This document shows, piece after piece, positions 35,347 through 45,069 of a stretch of 64,000 nucleotides of DNA (the first letter of the stretch is position 1; the number at the start of each line of letters is the position of its first letter). Both the position numbers and the translations under genes were made by a program. Under the pieces are notes generated by a model. It worked only from the letters and a program-made list of their open reading frames with translations. It did not search any database and was not told the origin of the DNA. The DNA is from Cupriavidus sp. WGlv3 (GTDB taxonomy: Bacteria > Pseudomonadota > Gammaproteobacteria > Burkholderiales > Burkholderiaceae), in the NCBI RefSeq assembly GCF_023952475.1, contig NZ_JALHRX010000007.1, positions 1-64,000 on the forward strand, in the 5' to 3' direction.

Positions 35347-36057
35347 TCAGTGCTCGGCCGGCTCTGGCTTGTTGCGGCCCAGTTCGACGCCGAGCTGCTT
35401 GAGCTTGCGGTACAGGTGGGTGCGCTCCAGCCCGGTCTTCTCGGCCACGCGGGTCATGCTGCCGTGTTCGCGCAGCAGGTGGTATTCGAAATAGGCGCGC
35501 TCGAACAGGTCGCGCGCTTCGCGCAGCGGCATGTCGAACGAGAACTGCATCTCGGCTTCGGGCACGCGCGCAGGGCTGCCGTTGGGTGCCGCTTCCGCGA
35601 TGGCCTCCGGCGTGGCGGCGGCCGTGCCGGGTTCCGCCGTCGGTGCGGTGGCGGGTGCGGCGGCGGCCGTGGCGGTGCTGCGCGGGCGTTCGATGCCGCG
35701 GGCCAGGCCCTGCTCCACCGCGGACAGCAGCTTCTGCAGCGCGATCGGCTTTTCCAGGAAATTGAGCGCGCCGATCTTGGTGGCCTCCACCGCGGTATCG
35801 ATGGTGGCGTGGCCCGACATCATGATCACGGGCATGGTCAGCTGTCCCTGCGCGGACCACTCCTTGAGCAGCGTGACGCCATCGGTATCGGGCATCCAGA
35901 TATCGAGCAGCACGAGATCGGGCGTGCCCGCCGCACGGTAATCGCGCGCCTGCTGCGCGTTTTCCGCGAGTTCGACCACATGGCCTTCGTCGCTGAGGAT
36001 CTCCGAGAGCAGCTCCCGGATTCCCATTTCGTCATCGACTACGAGGATGGTTGCCAT
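35347..36057 (-). CDS. ntrX: NtrX-type response regulator lacking the AAA+ domain
   Basis: A 236-residue regulator: receiver domain (acidic pair Asp8-Asp9, phospho-acceptor Asp52 in LLDIWMPDTDG, MMSGHA, EKP), an Ala/Pro-rich linker of about 45 residues (130-175), and a Fis-type helix-turn-helix (YHLLREHGSMTRVAEKTGLE, then RTHLYRKLKQLG). The sigma-54-activating AAA+ domain of classical NtrX (about 450 residues) is absent. It follows ntrY in the same operon, so it is its partner. The ATG at 36057 has GAGGGG four bases upstream. It may act as a sigma-70 regulator in the manner of PrrA/ActR; that is inference. Confidence 0.88.
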   Translation of the reverse strand: MATILVVDDEMGIRELLSEILSDEGHVVELAENAQQARDYRAAGTPDLVLLDIWMPDTDGVTLLKEWSAQGQLTMPVIMMSGHATIDTAVEATKIGALNFLEKPIALQKLLSAVEQGLARGIERPRSTATAAAAPATAPTAEPGTAAATPEAIAEAAPNGSPARVPEAEMQFSFDMPLREARDLFERAYFEYHLLREHGSMTRVAEKTGLERTHLYRKLKQLGVELGRNKPEPAEH

Positions 36058-36109
36058 ACTTCCCCTCTTAACCCCACCGCAGCGTTCCGGGACCGGACGC
36101 CAATGTTGA

Positions 36110-38542
36110 CTATGCCAGTTTAACGAACAGGATCGAGATCTGCGCACCGACGATCTCGGCACCTTCCATGCGATTGCGCAGTTCGATGCGCGCGCCGTGT
36201 TCGTCAATGATCTTCTTTACCATCGCGAGCCCGAGACCCGTGCCCTTGGCTTTGGTGGTCACATAAGGCTCGAACGCACGGCTCAGGATGCGTGGTGCAA
36301 AACCGGGACCATTGTCCGCAATGGTGAGCTTGACGGCCTGCCGGTTCTCGCCGGCAGAATCTTTGTATTCTACAGTCTCGGTGTGCAGAGTGATATGGGG
36401 CGCGGCCCTACCGGCCGCGACGTTCTCCGCGGCAGCGTCCTGCGCGTTCTGCAGCAGGTTGTGGATGACCTGGCGCAGCTGCGTGGGATCGCCCTTGATA
36501 TCGGGCAGCGCACTGCCCAGCGTCGGATGGATCACCGGGTGCTCGTGCACCGCCGGATCGTCGATGCCGTACAGGTGCAGCACCTCGGACACCAGGCTGT
36601 TGAGCTGCAGCGATTGCAGCACCGCCGGCGGCGTGCGCGCGTAGTCGCGGAAATCATCGACCATGCGCTTCATCGCGGCCACCTGGTTGACGATGGTGGC
36701 GGCACCGCGCTTGAGCACGTCGGCATCGGTGCCCTCGAGCTTGGGCGAGAGCTTCATCTGCAGGCGCTCGGCCGAGAGCTGGATCGGCGTGAGCGGGTTC
36801 TTGATCTCGTGCGCCAGGCGCCGTGCCACCTCGCCCCACGCCACCGAGCGTTGAGCGGAAATCACATCGGAAATATCGTCGAAGACGATCACATAGCCGG
36901 GTTCGTCACGCTCGCCGCCGGGCAGGCGCGCGCCGCGCACCAGCAGCGTCAGCGGCTGCTCCTCGCCCTGCGGCAATTCGATCTGCTTCTGCCAGTGCTC
37001 GGCACCGCCCAGCACCTCGCTGGTGTTCTGGTCCGAGAAGGCCTGGCGCACGATCTCGCCGAATGGCCCCATGCCGGGGATCTGTTCCATCGGCAGCCCC
37101 ATCACCGCGCCGAACGGCTGGCGGAAGATACGTTCGGCGCCGGGATTGGCGGTGATCAGCACGAAGCGGCGGTCGAACACCAGCACGCCTGCGGTGAGGT
37201 TCTGCAGCACGCTTTCGAGGTAGGCCTTCGACTGCTCCAGCGCGGCGCGGTTTTCTTCGACCGCCAGGCGCGCCTCGGCCAGCTGGCGTGTCATCTGGTT
37301 GAACTGCTGCGTGAGCATGCCCAGTTCGTCGCGGCTCTTCAGCTCGCGCTTGGGCGACAGGTCGCCCTCGGCGACTTCCTTGGTTCCCTGCAGCAGCATC
37401 AGCAGCGGCCGCGCCAGCTGGCCGCCGAGCAGCAGCGCCAGCATCACCGCGATAAACACCGCCAGGAACAGCGTCAGCGTCAGCGTGCCGATATACATCT
37501 TGCGCAGGCCGGTGCGGCCCAGCGCCTTCTCCTGGTACTCCTGGTACGCGCGCTGGACCTCGTCGGCATTGCGCGCGAGCACGGCCGGCACCGGGTGCAG
37601 CACCTGCAGGTAGCGCTCTTCGCGCACGGTCTCGCCGACCAGGCCGAAGCCGCTCGACGGCGAATCTTCCGGGCTGCGCTCCACCGACAGGCCCGAGCCG
37701 GCCCAGCGCGGCGCGCGCGACAGCGCACGCGGTGCGCTGGCGGCGCCGACCGTATCCTGTGCCGGCCCTGGCGCAGCGCCCAGCGGAATGATCACGCGCA
37801 GGCGATACAGGTGGCTGCTGTCGACACGCTCGGCAGCCTGGCCGATATCGCTCGACGGATCGGTGCCGCCCTCCACCGCGGCATAGCCACCCGCCAGCCG
37901 AGCCTGTTCCGCCAGCACGCCGGAAGGCAGGTCCGGCACCAGCGAGGCATAGTTGCTGGAAGCGGATGCCAGCACGCGGCCGCTGCCGGTGAAGATGGCG
38001 GCTTCCTGCACCCCGTACTGCTCGCGCAGCCGGTTCAGCTGCAGCGAGGTAGCTACGCCCGAAGCGCCGGCCAGTTGCTCCGACATCAGCCGCGCCTTGA
38101 CCTGCAGGTCCGCAAGCGAGCTGTCGATGGTGGAGCGCCCCAGGTTGAGTCCGGCCTCGAGCGCGGTTTCCACGCGCACGTCGAACCAGGACTCGATACT
38201 GCGCGAGACAAACTGCAGCGACACCAGGTAGATCAGCACGCCGGGCAGCACGCCCACCACGCCGAAGAACACCGCGAGCTTGGTCATCAGCCGCGTGCCG
38301 AACTTGCCGCGGCGATAGCGCAGCCACAGCGTGACCGCGAGCGCGCCGACGGTCAGCACCAGCAGCGCGCCGATCACCAGGTTCACCTTGAACAGTAGCG
38401 TGAAATAGCGATCGAAGAATTCGGTATTGGCCGACGCGCCGGCCAGCAGGCCCACCAGCACCAGAGCCAGGAACACGATGATGCCGGCCACGACGCGGTA
38501 CAGCACGCGCCGGAACCGGCTGTCCCACAACGGGTTGCTCAT
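36110..38542 (-). CDS. ntrY: NtrY-like sensor histidine kinase
   Basis: An 810-residue membrane kinase: helices near 13-34, 45-75 and 88-112, a large periplasmic region (about 112-360), a transmembrane helix (about 355-378), a HAMP domain, a PAS domain (LTAGVLVFDRRFVLITANPG), phospho-acceptor His578 in LAHEIKNPLTPIQ and an ATPase domain (NLLQNAQDA, DNGPGFAP, GTGLGLAMVKKII). The order is that of NtrY, which senses redox or nitrogen status in relatives. The ATG at 38542 overlaps the stop of the DUF4390 gene. It forms the operon rsmB-DUF4390-ntrY-ntrX. Confidence 0.92.
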   Translation of the reverse strand: MSNPLWDSRFRRVLYRVVAGIIVFLALVLVGLLAGASANTEFFDRYFTLLFKVNLVIGALLVLTVGALAVTLWLRYRRGKFGTRLMTKLAVFFGVVGVLPGVLIYLVSLQFVSRSIESWFDVRVETALEAGLNLGRSTIDSSLADLQVKARLMSEQLAGASGVATSLQLNRLREQYGVQEAAIFTGSGRVLASASSNYASLVPDLPSGVLAEQARLAGGYAAVEGGTDPSSDIGQAAERVDSSHLYRLRVIIPLGAAPGPAQDTVGAASAPRALSRAPRWAGSGLSVERSPEDSPSSGFGLVGETVREERYLQVLHPVPAVLARNADEVQRAYQEYQEKALGRTGLRKMYIGTLTLTLFLAVFIAVMLALLLGGQLARPLLMLLQGTKEVAEGDLSPKRELKSRDELGMLTQQFNQMTRQLAEARLAVEENRAALEQSKAYLESVLQNLTAGVLVFDRRFVLITANPGAERIFRQPFGAVMGLPMEQIPGMGPFGEIVRQAFSDQNTSEVLGGAEHWQKQIELPQGEEQPLTLLVRGARLPGGERDEPGYVIVFDDISDVISAQRSVAWGEVARRLAHEIKNPLTPIQLSAERLQMKLSPKLEGTDADVLKRGAATIVNQVAAMKRMVDDFRDYARTPPAVLQSLQLNSLVSEVLHLYGIDDPAVHEHPVIHPTLGSALPDIKGDPTQLRQVIHNLLQNAQDAAAENVAAGRAAPHITLHTETVEYKDSAGENRQAVKLTIADNGPGFAPRILSRAFEPYVTTKAKGTGLGLAMVKKIIDEHGARIELRNRMEGAEIVGAQISILFVKLA

Positions 38543-39411
38543 GGCTGGCTCGGCGCGGGCTGCGCCAGCATCGCCGGCGACAGCGCGTACGACGCGGCCT
38601 GCAGATACAGGCCGCGTCCTTCCATCATGCCGCGCTCATTGGCCGCGGCAGGCAGCGAGGCCGGAGACGGTGCGGGCGCGGGCATGGTCGGCGAGGCCGG
38701 AAGTGCGGGCGCGGCGGGAGATGCAGGCAATGCGGGTGGCGGTGCCGGCGGCTGCGGCGGCGGCGCGGGCGGCGTGGGCGGCGTGTTCAGGTCGGTCGGC
38801 ACGGTGTAGGTGAAGCGCCGCCAGTCGGATGCCAGGTTCCAGTCGCGCGTGTTGACGGCATTGATCTGGAACGGCTTGGGCAACTGCGACAGGTCCAGCC
38901 GCATGCGCACTTCGGCGTTGTAGGTCTCGCCGGGCTTGACCGCGTTGCGCTCGAACACGCGCCAGCCGCGCACGCGCTGGATAAACTGCAGCGCGCTCTT
39001 CAGGCGCGTGAACGGCAGCTGCAGGCCGCCGGTGGAGATGCGGTACTGGCGCGTCAGCGGCTGGTACGACAGGCGCACGCTGCGGGTGGTGTTGACCGGC
39101 TTGTCATCGAACCAGTACCAGCGCGAGCGCGAGAGCTGGAAGTCGACCGCGAAATACAGCGAGATGCCCTTGTGCAGCGCGTCCTCGAGCGCGGGCGGAA
39201 GGTCGAAGTCGAAGCTGGCGGCAAGCTCGAAGCCGCCGTCCTGGTATTCGACGCGGGCTTCGGTGGCCTCGATGACCTGCGCCTGTGCTGCGCGGGGCGG
39301 CCACAGCGCGGCGGCTAGCGCCAGCGCCAACGCGAGTGCCCAGCGCGCCAGAATTCTGCAGCGGAGGTCCACTTCAACGCGAAGGCCTGACAGGCGCGGC
39401 GTGCTCGGCAT
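38539..39411 (-). CDS. DUF4390-domain protein
   Basis: A 290-residue exported protein: a signal peptide (about 20-45, ending AAQAQ), a conserved DUF4390 region (about 46-215, with DALHKGISLYFAVDFQLSRS split by family), and a Pro/Ala-rich tail. It is commonly found between rsmB and ntrY in betaproteobacteria; its function is unknown, but the link suggests a periplasmic partner of the NtrY sensor. The ATG overlap with ntrY (ATGA at 38539-38542) couples their translation. The start at 39411 gives a 19-residue lead before the hydrophobic core; a later start is possible. Confidence 0.85.
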   Translation of the reverse strand: MPSTPRLSGLRVEVDLRCRILARWALALALALAAALWPPRAAQAQVIEATEARVEYQDGGFELAASFDFDLPPALEDALHKGISLYFAVDFQLSRSRWYWFDDKPVNTTRSVRLSYQPLTRQYRISTGGLQLPFTRLKSALQFIQRVRGWRVFERNAVKPGETYNAEVRMRLDLSQLPKPFQINAVNTRDWNLASDWRRFTYTVPTDLNTPPTPPAPPPQPPAPPPALPASPAAPALPASPTMPAPAPSPASLPAAANERGMMEGRGLYLQAASYALSPAMLAQPAPSQP

Positions 39412-39420
39412 CGGATCAGA

Positions 39421-40860
39421 TCAGGCGCGTTTCTGGAAGCGGGCGTAGAAGAAGCCATCGTGATCGGATGGCAGGCTGGTACCGTCGTTGCGGCCGGTGC
39501 TGTCAAGGGTGGCCTTGTCACCGTCCGCGCCCGCGGCAAGCGTTGTATGGGTGCCGGGCAGCAGCTGGCCCGGCGCCTGCAATCGTATCGCATCTGCCAG
39601 TTGCTCACCAAACCAGCGCGCCTGCTCCTCGCCCTCCGTTGGGAAAATAGAACAGGTGACATAGACCAGGATGCCGCCCGGCTTGAGCAGCGGCCACAGC
39701 TGGGAGACGATGCGGCGCTGCTCGGTGATCAGCTTGGCGATATCGGCTTCCCGACGCAGCCAGCGAATATCGGGATGGCGCCGCACGATGCCCGAGGCCG
39801 AGCACGGTACGTCGGCGAGGATGCGGTCGAAGGGCTGCCCGTCCCACCAGTCGGCGGGCCGGCTGGCATCGCCAACCACGATCTTTGCGGTCTTGCCCAG
39901 GCGCGCCAGGTTCTCGCCGATGCGGGTGGCGCGCTGCGCGTCGCTTTCGACCGCGGTCACTTCGATATCGGCCAGCTCCAGCAAATGCCCGGTCTTGCCG
40001 CCGGGCGCCGCGCAGGCATCGAGCACGCGCATGCCGTCGGCCACCTCGAGCAGCGGCGCGGCCAGTTGCGCGCCGGCGTCCTGCACCGAGACCGCGCCTT
40101 CGGCAAAGCCGGGCAGCTGGTTCACCGGCACCGCGCGCACCAGGCGCACCGCCTGCGGACCGACGACGTGCCCGGCCAGGCCGGCGTTGGCCAGGTCGGT
40201 GCGGTACTGCTGCACGGAGACGCGCGCGGTGTTGACGCGTACCGTCATCGGCGGGCGCACGTTGGCGCTGGCGGCCAGCGCCATCCACCGGTCGGGGTAG
40301 GCCTCGCGCAGCATGCGCAGCCACCACGGCGGCAGGTTCCAGCGCGCCTGCTCGTCGCGGTTGACTTCAGCGAGCAAGGCCTTGCGCTCGCGCAGGAAGC
40401 GCCGAAGCACCGCGTTGACCAGTCCGCGCGCATGCGCAGTCTTGGGTTCGGAGGCGGCCGCGCTGACGGCCTGGTCGACCACCGTGAAGGTGCTGTAGCC
40501 CGGGCGGCCGGCGTCGGCATCGTGGCGCGCCGGGTCGGCGTCGTCGTGCCGCTCGCGCGGGCCCGGCCCGTGTTCCAGCAACAGGGCCAGCGCCACCGCC
40601 AGCAGCGAATCGACCTGCGCGCCGGGCGGCCGCGTCACCAGCTTGGTCACCAGCGCACGCGCGGTGCCGAACTGGCGCATGGTGCGGTAGGCGATGTCCT
40701 GCAGCGCGCCGCGCGTGGCGGCGTCGCGCACGCGGTCCAGCTTCAGCTGCGCGGCGGCGTCCTCGATCGCCTGGGGCAAGGCCGTGCCTTCGCTGACGGC
40801 GCGCACCGCGGTGGCGGCACCAAGCATCTGGAAGGCAAGCGAATCGGGAGGCAGGCGCAT
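39421..40860 (-). CDS. rsmB: 16S rRNA (cytosine-967-C5)-methyltransferase
   Basis: A 479-residue RNA m5C methyltransferase. An N-terminal NusB-like RNA-binding domain (about 1-170) precedes the Rossmann methyltransferase with the S-adenosylmethionine motif LDACAAPGGKTGHLLE and two active-site cysteines in DVPCSASG and YVTCSIFP. It methylates C967 of 16S rRNA. The ATG at 40860 matches the family opening; the longer frame reaches into the htpX terminator hairpin and is rejected. A short acidic insert (ERHDDADPARHDADAGRPG) lies near residue 105. It leads the ntrYX operon. Confidence 0.95.
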   Translation of the reverse strand: MRLPPDSLAFQMLGAATAVRAVSEGTALPQAIEDAAAQLKLDRVRDAATRGALQDIAYRTMRQFGTARALVTKLVTRPPGAQVDSLLAVALALLLEHGPGPRERHDDADPARHDADAGRPGYSTFTVVDQAVSAAASEPKTAHARGLVNAVLRRFLRERKALLAEVNRDEQARWNLPPWWLRMLREAYPDRWMALAASANVRPPMTVRVNTARVSVQQYRTDLANAGLAGHVVGPQAVRLVRAVPVNQLPGFAEGAVSVQDAGAQLAAPLLEVADGMRVLDACAAPGGKTGHLLELADIEVTAVESDAQRATRIGENLARLGKTAKIVVGDASRPADWWDGQPFDRILADVPCSASGIVRRHPDIRWLRREADIAKLITEQRRIVSQLWPLLKPGGILVYVTCSIFPTEGEEQARWFGEQLADAIRLQAPGQLLPGTHTTLAAGADGDKATLDSTGRNDGTSLPSDHDGFFYARFQKRA

Positions 40861-40924
40861 ATCGGTCAGGCGGCGGATCAGGCAGCAGGTAAGGCGTGAA
40901 TCGGGAAGGCGCGCGGCACGGGCC

Positions 40925-40959
40925 AAAAAAAGCCCGCTGGTCCACGCGGAACAGCGGGC
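40925..40959 (-). terminator. terminator downstream of htpX
   Basis: An 8-bp stem (GCCCGCTG 40932-40939, CAGCGGGC 40952-40959) is followed on the minus strand by a run of T residues. It ends the htpX transcript and places rsmB in a separate unit. Confidence 0.85.
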
Positions 40960-41001
40960 AGTGTACCTTGTGGCGGGGCCGCGCCCCGGATTTCCCGCGG
41001 C

Positions 41002-41862
41002 TCAGGCCGGGTAGGTGCCGGTCTGGGCCATCTGCATCAGGCGCGCGATGCGTTCCTCGGTGGCCGGATGGGTCGAGAACAGGTTGGCGATGCCGCCGCC
41101 GGACAGCGGGTTCATGATCATCATCTGTGCCGTGGCCGGATGCTCCTCGGCTGCCTGGAACGGGATGCCCTGCGCGTAGCGGTGGATCTTGTCCAGCGCG
41201 CTGGCCAGCGCCTGCGGGTCGCCGCAGATCTCGGCGCCGCCGCGGTCGGCTTCGAATTCGCGCGCGCGCGAGATCGCCATCTGGATCAGCGAGGCCGCCA
41301 GTGGCGCCAGGATCGCGACGGCAATGCTGGCGATCGGGTTGGTGCGGTTGCCGTTCTCGTCGCGCCCGCCGAAGAACATCGCCATATTGGCCAGCGCCGA
41401 GATCGCGCCGGCCATGGTGGCGGCGATGGTCGAGGTCAGGATGTCGCGGTGGCGCACATGGGCCAGCTCGTGCGCCATCACGCCGCGCAGCTCGCGTTCG
41501 GACAGCACCCGCAGGATGCCGGTGGTGGCCGCCACCGCGGCATGCTCCGGGTTGCGGCCGGTGGCAAAGGCGTTGGGGGCGTCTTCGTTGATCAGGTAGA
41601 CGCGCGGCATCGGCAGGCCGGCGCGCTGCGCCAGGTCCTGCACCATGCCGTAGAACTGCGGCGCGCTGCCGGCATCGACCTCCTGCGCGTTGTACATGCG
41701 CAGGACCATCTTGTCCGAGAACCAGTAGGAGAAGAAGTTCATGCCCAGCGCGATCAGCAGCGCGAACATCATGCCGCTGCGCCCGCCGATCATGCCGCCG
41801 ATGACGATGAACAGGGCCGTGATGGCCGCCATCAGCATGAAGGTCTTGACCCAGTTGAACAT
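41002..41862 (-). CDS. htpX: membrane zinc metalloprotease HtpX
   Basis: A 286-residue M48B protease with two N-terminal helices (4-24, 30-50) and two more near 145-165 and 180-200. The zinc site is HELAH (131-135) with a downstream Glu in [12 protein letters not shown]. HtpX degrades misfolded membrane proteins together with FtsH. Length and order match the family. The ATG at 41862 begins [11 protein letters not shown]. It is monocistronic with a hairpin terminator. Confidence 0.96.
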   Translation of the reverse strand: MFNWVKTFMLMAAITALFIVIGGMIGGRSGMMFALLIALGMNFFSYWFSDKMVLRMYNAQEVDAGSAPQFYGMVQDLAQRAGLPMPRVYLINEDAPNAFATGRNPEHAAVAATTGILRVLSERELRGVMAHELAHVRHRDILTSTIAATMAGAISALANMAMFFGGRDENGNRTNPIASIAVAILAPLAASLIQMAISRAREFEADRGGAEICGDPQALASALDKIHRYAQGIPFQAAEEHPATAQMMIMNPLSGGGIANLFSTHPATEERIARLMQMAQTGTYPA

Positions 41863-42045
41863 TGCGGTGATCTCCGTGAAATCGTGACGCGCCCCGGAAA
41901 AGGTGGCGCGATGCCCGTTAGATAGGGGCCGATCGCAGAAAATTCAACGTCCGTTCCACGCCCTTTGCAAGGTTGCACGTCCGCCGGCAGGTGCGGGCGC
42001 TGTCGGCGGCACTTCAAGCGCCATGTGCGGCAAAGGGCTGCCTGC

Positions 42046-43059
42046 TCAAGCCGCCGCGGCGCCGTTGTCGGGCACTGCGCAGCGCGTGCCCGGCGGCAGC
42101 GGCAAGGCTTGCAGGAACTGCTGCGCCGGCTGCCGGCGGCCGCCCGGCTTCTGCAGCTCGGTGACCTGCAGCGCGCTGCCCTCGCCGCAAGCGATCAGGA
42201 TGCCGGTGGCGTCGGCCGCCAGCACCGTGCCGGGGGGATGCGGCAGGCTGCTGGCTGCCGCCAGCGGCACCGCCTGCCAGCACTTGATCACGGTGTCGCC
42301 CACCTGCACGGTGGCGCCCGGGAACGGGTTGAAGGCGCGCACCTGATTGGCCAGTTCGGCGGCCGGGCGGCGCAGGTCCAGCGGCGCTTCGTCCTTGGCG
42401 ATCTTCTCGGCGTAGGTGACGCCTTGTTCCGGTTGCGGTGTGGCCGGCAGCGGCCGGCCGGCATCCAGTTGCCGCAGCGCGTCGACGATCATGCGCGCGC
42501 CGAGCGCGGCCAGGATGTCGTGCAGCGTGCCGGTGGTGTCGTCCGCGCCGATCGGCACCGCCTCGCGCGTGAGCATGTCGCCGGTGTCCAGGCCCTCGTC
42601 CATCTGCATCAGCGTGATGCCGGTCTGGGCGTCGCCCGCCTCGATGGCGCGGTGGATCGGCGCCGCGCCGCGCCAGCGCGGCAGCAGCGAGCCATGGATA
42701 TTCAGGCAGCCCAGCCGCGGCAGGGTCAGTACCTCGGCCGGCAGGATCAGGCCGTAGGCCGCCACCACCATGACATCCGGGGCGATGCCGGCAAGCGTTT
42801 CGATGGCCGCGGCGGCGGCTTCGGGATACTTGCCCTGGCGGCGCAGCGAACGCGGCTGCAGCACCGGCGCCAGGCCATGGGCGACAGCGAACTGCTTTAC
42901 CGGGCTGGCTTGCAGCTGCATGCCGCGGCCGGCGGGCCGATCGGGCTGGGTCAGCACCGCGACCACCGGAAAGCCGGCGGCGTGGATGGCTTCCAGCGCG
43001 ACGCGCGCGAACTCGGGCGTGCCGGCAAAGGCGACACGCAAGGGGCTGGCTTGGGACAT
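42046..43059 (-). CDS. fmt: methionyl-tRNA formyltransferase
   Basis: A 337-residue enzyme that formylates initiator methionyl-tRNA with 10-formyl-tetrahydrofolate. The N-terminal catalytic domain shows [10 protein letters not shown], the folate/active-site motif [16 protein letters not shown] and the [11 protein letters not shown] segment; the C-terminal tRNA-binding domain is present (to about 335). The ATG at 43059 is standard. It follows def by 154 bases, with a palindromic hairpin between. Confidence 0.97.
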   Translation of the reverse strand: MSQASPLRVAFAGTPEFARVALEAIHAAGFPVVAVLTQPDRPAGRGMQLQASPVKQFAVAHGLAPVLQPRSLRRQGKYPEAAAAAIETLAGIAPDVMVVAAYGLILPAEVLTLPRLGCLNIHGSLLPRWRGAAPIHRAIEAGDAQTGITLMQMDEGLDTGDMLTREAVPIGADDTTGTLHDILAALGARMIVDALRQLDAGRPLPATPQPEQGVTYAEKIAKDEAPLDLRRPAAELANQVRAFNPFPGATVQVGDTVIKCWQAVPLAAASSLPHPPGTVLAADATGILIACGEGSALQVTELQKPGGRRQPAQQFLQALPLPPGTRCAVPDNGAAAA

Positions 43060-43085
43060 GGCAGGTTTCCGTGGCCTGAAATGGC

Positions 43086-43107
43086 ACCGGCCGCTATAGC
43101 GGCCGGT
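43086..43107. promoter_or_regulatory. perfect 22-bp palindrome between def and fmt
   Basis: The palindrome has arms ACCGGCCGCTA (43086-43096) and TAGCGGCCGGT (43097-43107) and no T run on either side. It can fold as a hairpin in the def-fmt transcript or serve as a protein site; it is not a typical terminator. Confidence 0.55.
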
Positions 43108-43213
43108 ATCGTGGTTCTTCGGAAGTCATAAAGATAACAGACCCCGCGCTGGTGCCGCACGCGGGTGGCCGGATTCCGGCGCCCTGTTACATCTTTATTG
43201 CCGCATCGGCGGC

Positions 43214-43720
43214 TTACATGCGGGTGCGCTCGCGCTTCTGCAGCTTGCTCTTGATGCGGTTGAGCTTGAGCGGCGACAGGTACTCGACGAAGACCTTGCC
43301 GCGCAGGTGATCGATCTCGTGCTGGATGCAGACCGCCAGCAGGTCGTCGGCGTCGAGCTCGAAGCTTTCGCCCTTCTCGTTGAGCGCGCGCACGCGCACG
43401 CGGTCGGGGCGCTCGACCCGGTCATAGACCTCGGGCACCGACAGGCAGCCCTCTTCCCACACCTTGCGATTGTCGCTGGCCCAGACGATCTCCGGGTTGA
43501 TGAAGACCTGGAGCTGGTCGCGCGTTTCCGAGATGTCGATCACCACCACCTGCTCGTGCACGTTGACCTGGGTCGCGGCCAGGCCGATGCCGGGCGCTTC
43601 GTACATGGTTTCCGCCATGTCCTTGACCAGCTGGCGGATGCGGTCGTCCACCGCGGCCACGGGTTTGGCGACGGTGTGCAGGCGGGGATCGGGGTAGGTC
43701 AGGATGTCGAGTTTTGCCAT
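43214..43720 (-). CDS. def: peptide deformylase
   Basis: A 168-residue deformylase that removes the formyl group from new proteins. The three conserved motifs are intact: GIGLAATQ (44-51), EGCLSVP (90-96, metal ligand Cys92) and HEIDHLRG (His134, Glu135, His138). The ATG at 43720 begins [11 protein letters not shown]. It is paired with fmt downstream and divergent from the LysM gene. Confidence 0.97.
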   Translation of the reverse strand: MAKLDILTYPDPRLHTVAKPVAAVDDRIRQLVKDMAETMYEAPGIGLAATQVNVHEQVVVIDISETRDQLQVFINPEIVWASDNRKVWEEGCLSVPEVYDRVERPDRVRVRALNEKGESFELDADDLLAVCIQHEIDHLRGKVFVEYLSPLKLNRIKSKLQKRERTRM

Positions 43721-43880
43721 GATGCTGGGGCGCAACGCCGGCTGCTGCCGGCAAGCGGGCCGCGTTGCGGCGGCGGATGTTTACATGCAGAATCGGGGCG
43801 CAAGTACAAAAATTCAAGGCGCGCCGCAACAGGCACGCTCTCCCGGGTCAATCCGGCCGAACCACCGGCCGGTCAGGAAA

Positions 43881-45059
43881 ATGCGCGATCTTACCAAAGA
43901 ACACCAGGCGGCGTCGGGCCGCAGGCTGCACGCGTTCATCCCCAGATTTCTTGCTTATCCGTTACTGAGTGCCGCGGCCTTCACCGCCGCGCTGCCGGCG
44001 CTGGCGGCGGACCTGACGGTCACACCGGCCCAGCAGGCCGAAGCCCAGCGCAGCGCCCGGCACGGCATTCCGGTGGCCGACCTTGCCGCCAACGCGCCAT
44101 CGCAATATACGGTGCGCGGCGGCGACACGCTGTGGGGCATCTCGGGCCGCTTCCTGCGCCAGCCGTGGCGCTGGCCCGAGCTGTGGGGCATGAACCGGCA
44201 GCAGATCCGCAATCCGCACCTGATCTACCCGGGCCAGATCCTGTACCTGATCCAGCGCGACGGGCGTGCCTGGCTGTCGACCACGCCGGGCGGCGGCGAC
44301 ACCGTGCGCCTGTCGCCGCAGATGCGCAGCAGCGCCGCCGATGGCGCCGCCATCCTGAGCATTCCGGCCGCCGAGATCGAGCCCTTCCTGATCCGGCCGC
44401 TGGTGGTCGACCAGGGCACGCTGGACACCTCGGCGCGCATCGTGGCGGTGTCGGAGTCGCGCGTGATCCTGGGCCGCGACGACACCGGCTACGCACGCGG
44501 CATCCCCGCGGACGCGCCGCGGGGCAGCGACTGGCAGGCCTACCGCCCGCTCACTCCGGTGCGCGATCCCGTGACCCAGGCCGTGCTCGGCTACGAGGCC
44601 GAATATGAAGGCAATGTGCGCCTGGCGCGCGGCGCGCAGGGCCCGGACGCGGTCTCGACCCTGCAGGTCACGCAGGCCAGGCAGGAGATGGGCGTCGGCA
44701 CGCTCCTGATGCCGCAGCCCGCGCGCGAAGCCTTGCGCTACGTGCCCCACGCGCCCGATGCCCAGCTCGACGGCCGCGTCGCCAAGGTCTATGGCGGGGT
44801 GGAATTCGGTGGCGCCAGGCAGGTGGTGGTGCTCAACCTCGGCAGCCAGGCGGGGGTGGAACCGGGCCATGTGTTGGCCCTGTCGCGCACCGGCGAAACC
44901 GTGGCCGACAAGACCGACAGCAACCGCGCCATCCGGCTGCCGGACGAGCGTTACGGGCTGGCCTTTGTCTTCCGCGTGTTCCCCGGCGTCTCGTATGCGC
45001 TGGTCACCGACGCTGCCAACGTGATCGCGGTCGGCGACCGCGCCACCTCGCCGCGCTGA
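43881..45059 (+). CDS. LysM-domain exported protein
   Basis: A 392-residue exported protein. A signal peptide ends near ALAAD (about residue 45). One LysM motif (YTVRGGDTLWGISGRFLRQP, about 75-120, with NRQQIRNPHLIYPGQIL) binds peptidoglycan; a long C-terminal region without known catalytic motifs follows, with beta-rich repeats. It resembles the LysM proteins found beside dprA in betaproteobacteria, of unknown role. The ATG at 43881 has AGGAAA upstream. The dprA gene starts ten bases after its stop. Confidence 0.9.
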   Translation: MRDLTKEHQAASGRRLHAFIPRFLAYPLLSAAAFTAALPALAADLTVTPAQQAEAQRSARHGIPVADLAANAPSQYTVRGGDTLWGISGRFLRQPWRWPELWGMNRQQIRNPHLIYPGQILYLIQRDGRAWLSTTPGGGDTVRLSPQMRSSAADGAAILSIPAAEIEPFLIRPLVVDQGTLDTSARIVAVSESRVILGRDDTGYARGIPADAPRGSDWQAYRPLTPVRDPVTQAVLGYEAEYEGNVRLARGAQGPDAVSTLQVTQARQEMGVGTLLMPQPAREALRYVPHAPDAQLDGRVAKVYGGVEFGGARQVVVLNLGSQAGVEPGHVLALSRTGETVADKTDSNRAIRLPDERYGLAFVFRVFPGVSYALVTDAANVIAVGDRATSPR

Positions 45060-45069
45060 GCCGCTCTTG

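Noticed and set aside
40861..40926. Longer start for rsmB at 40926
   Set aside because: The extension overlaps the T run of the htpX terminator and adds residues not seen in the family; the ATG at 40860 is preferred.
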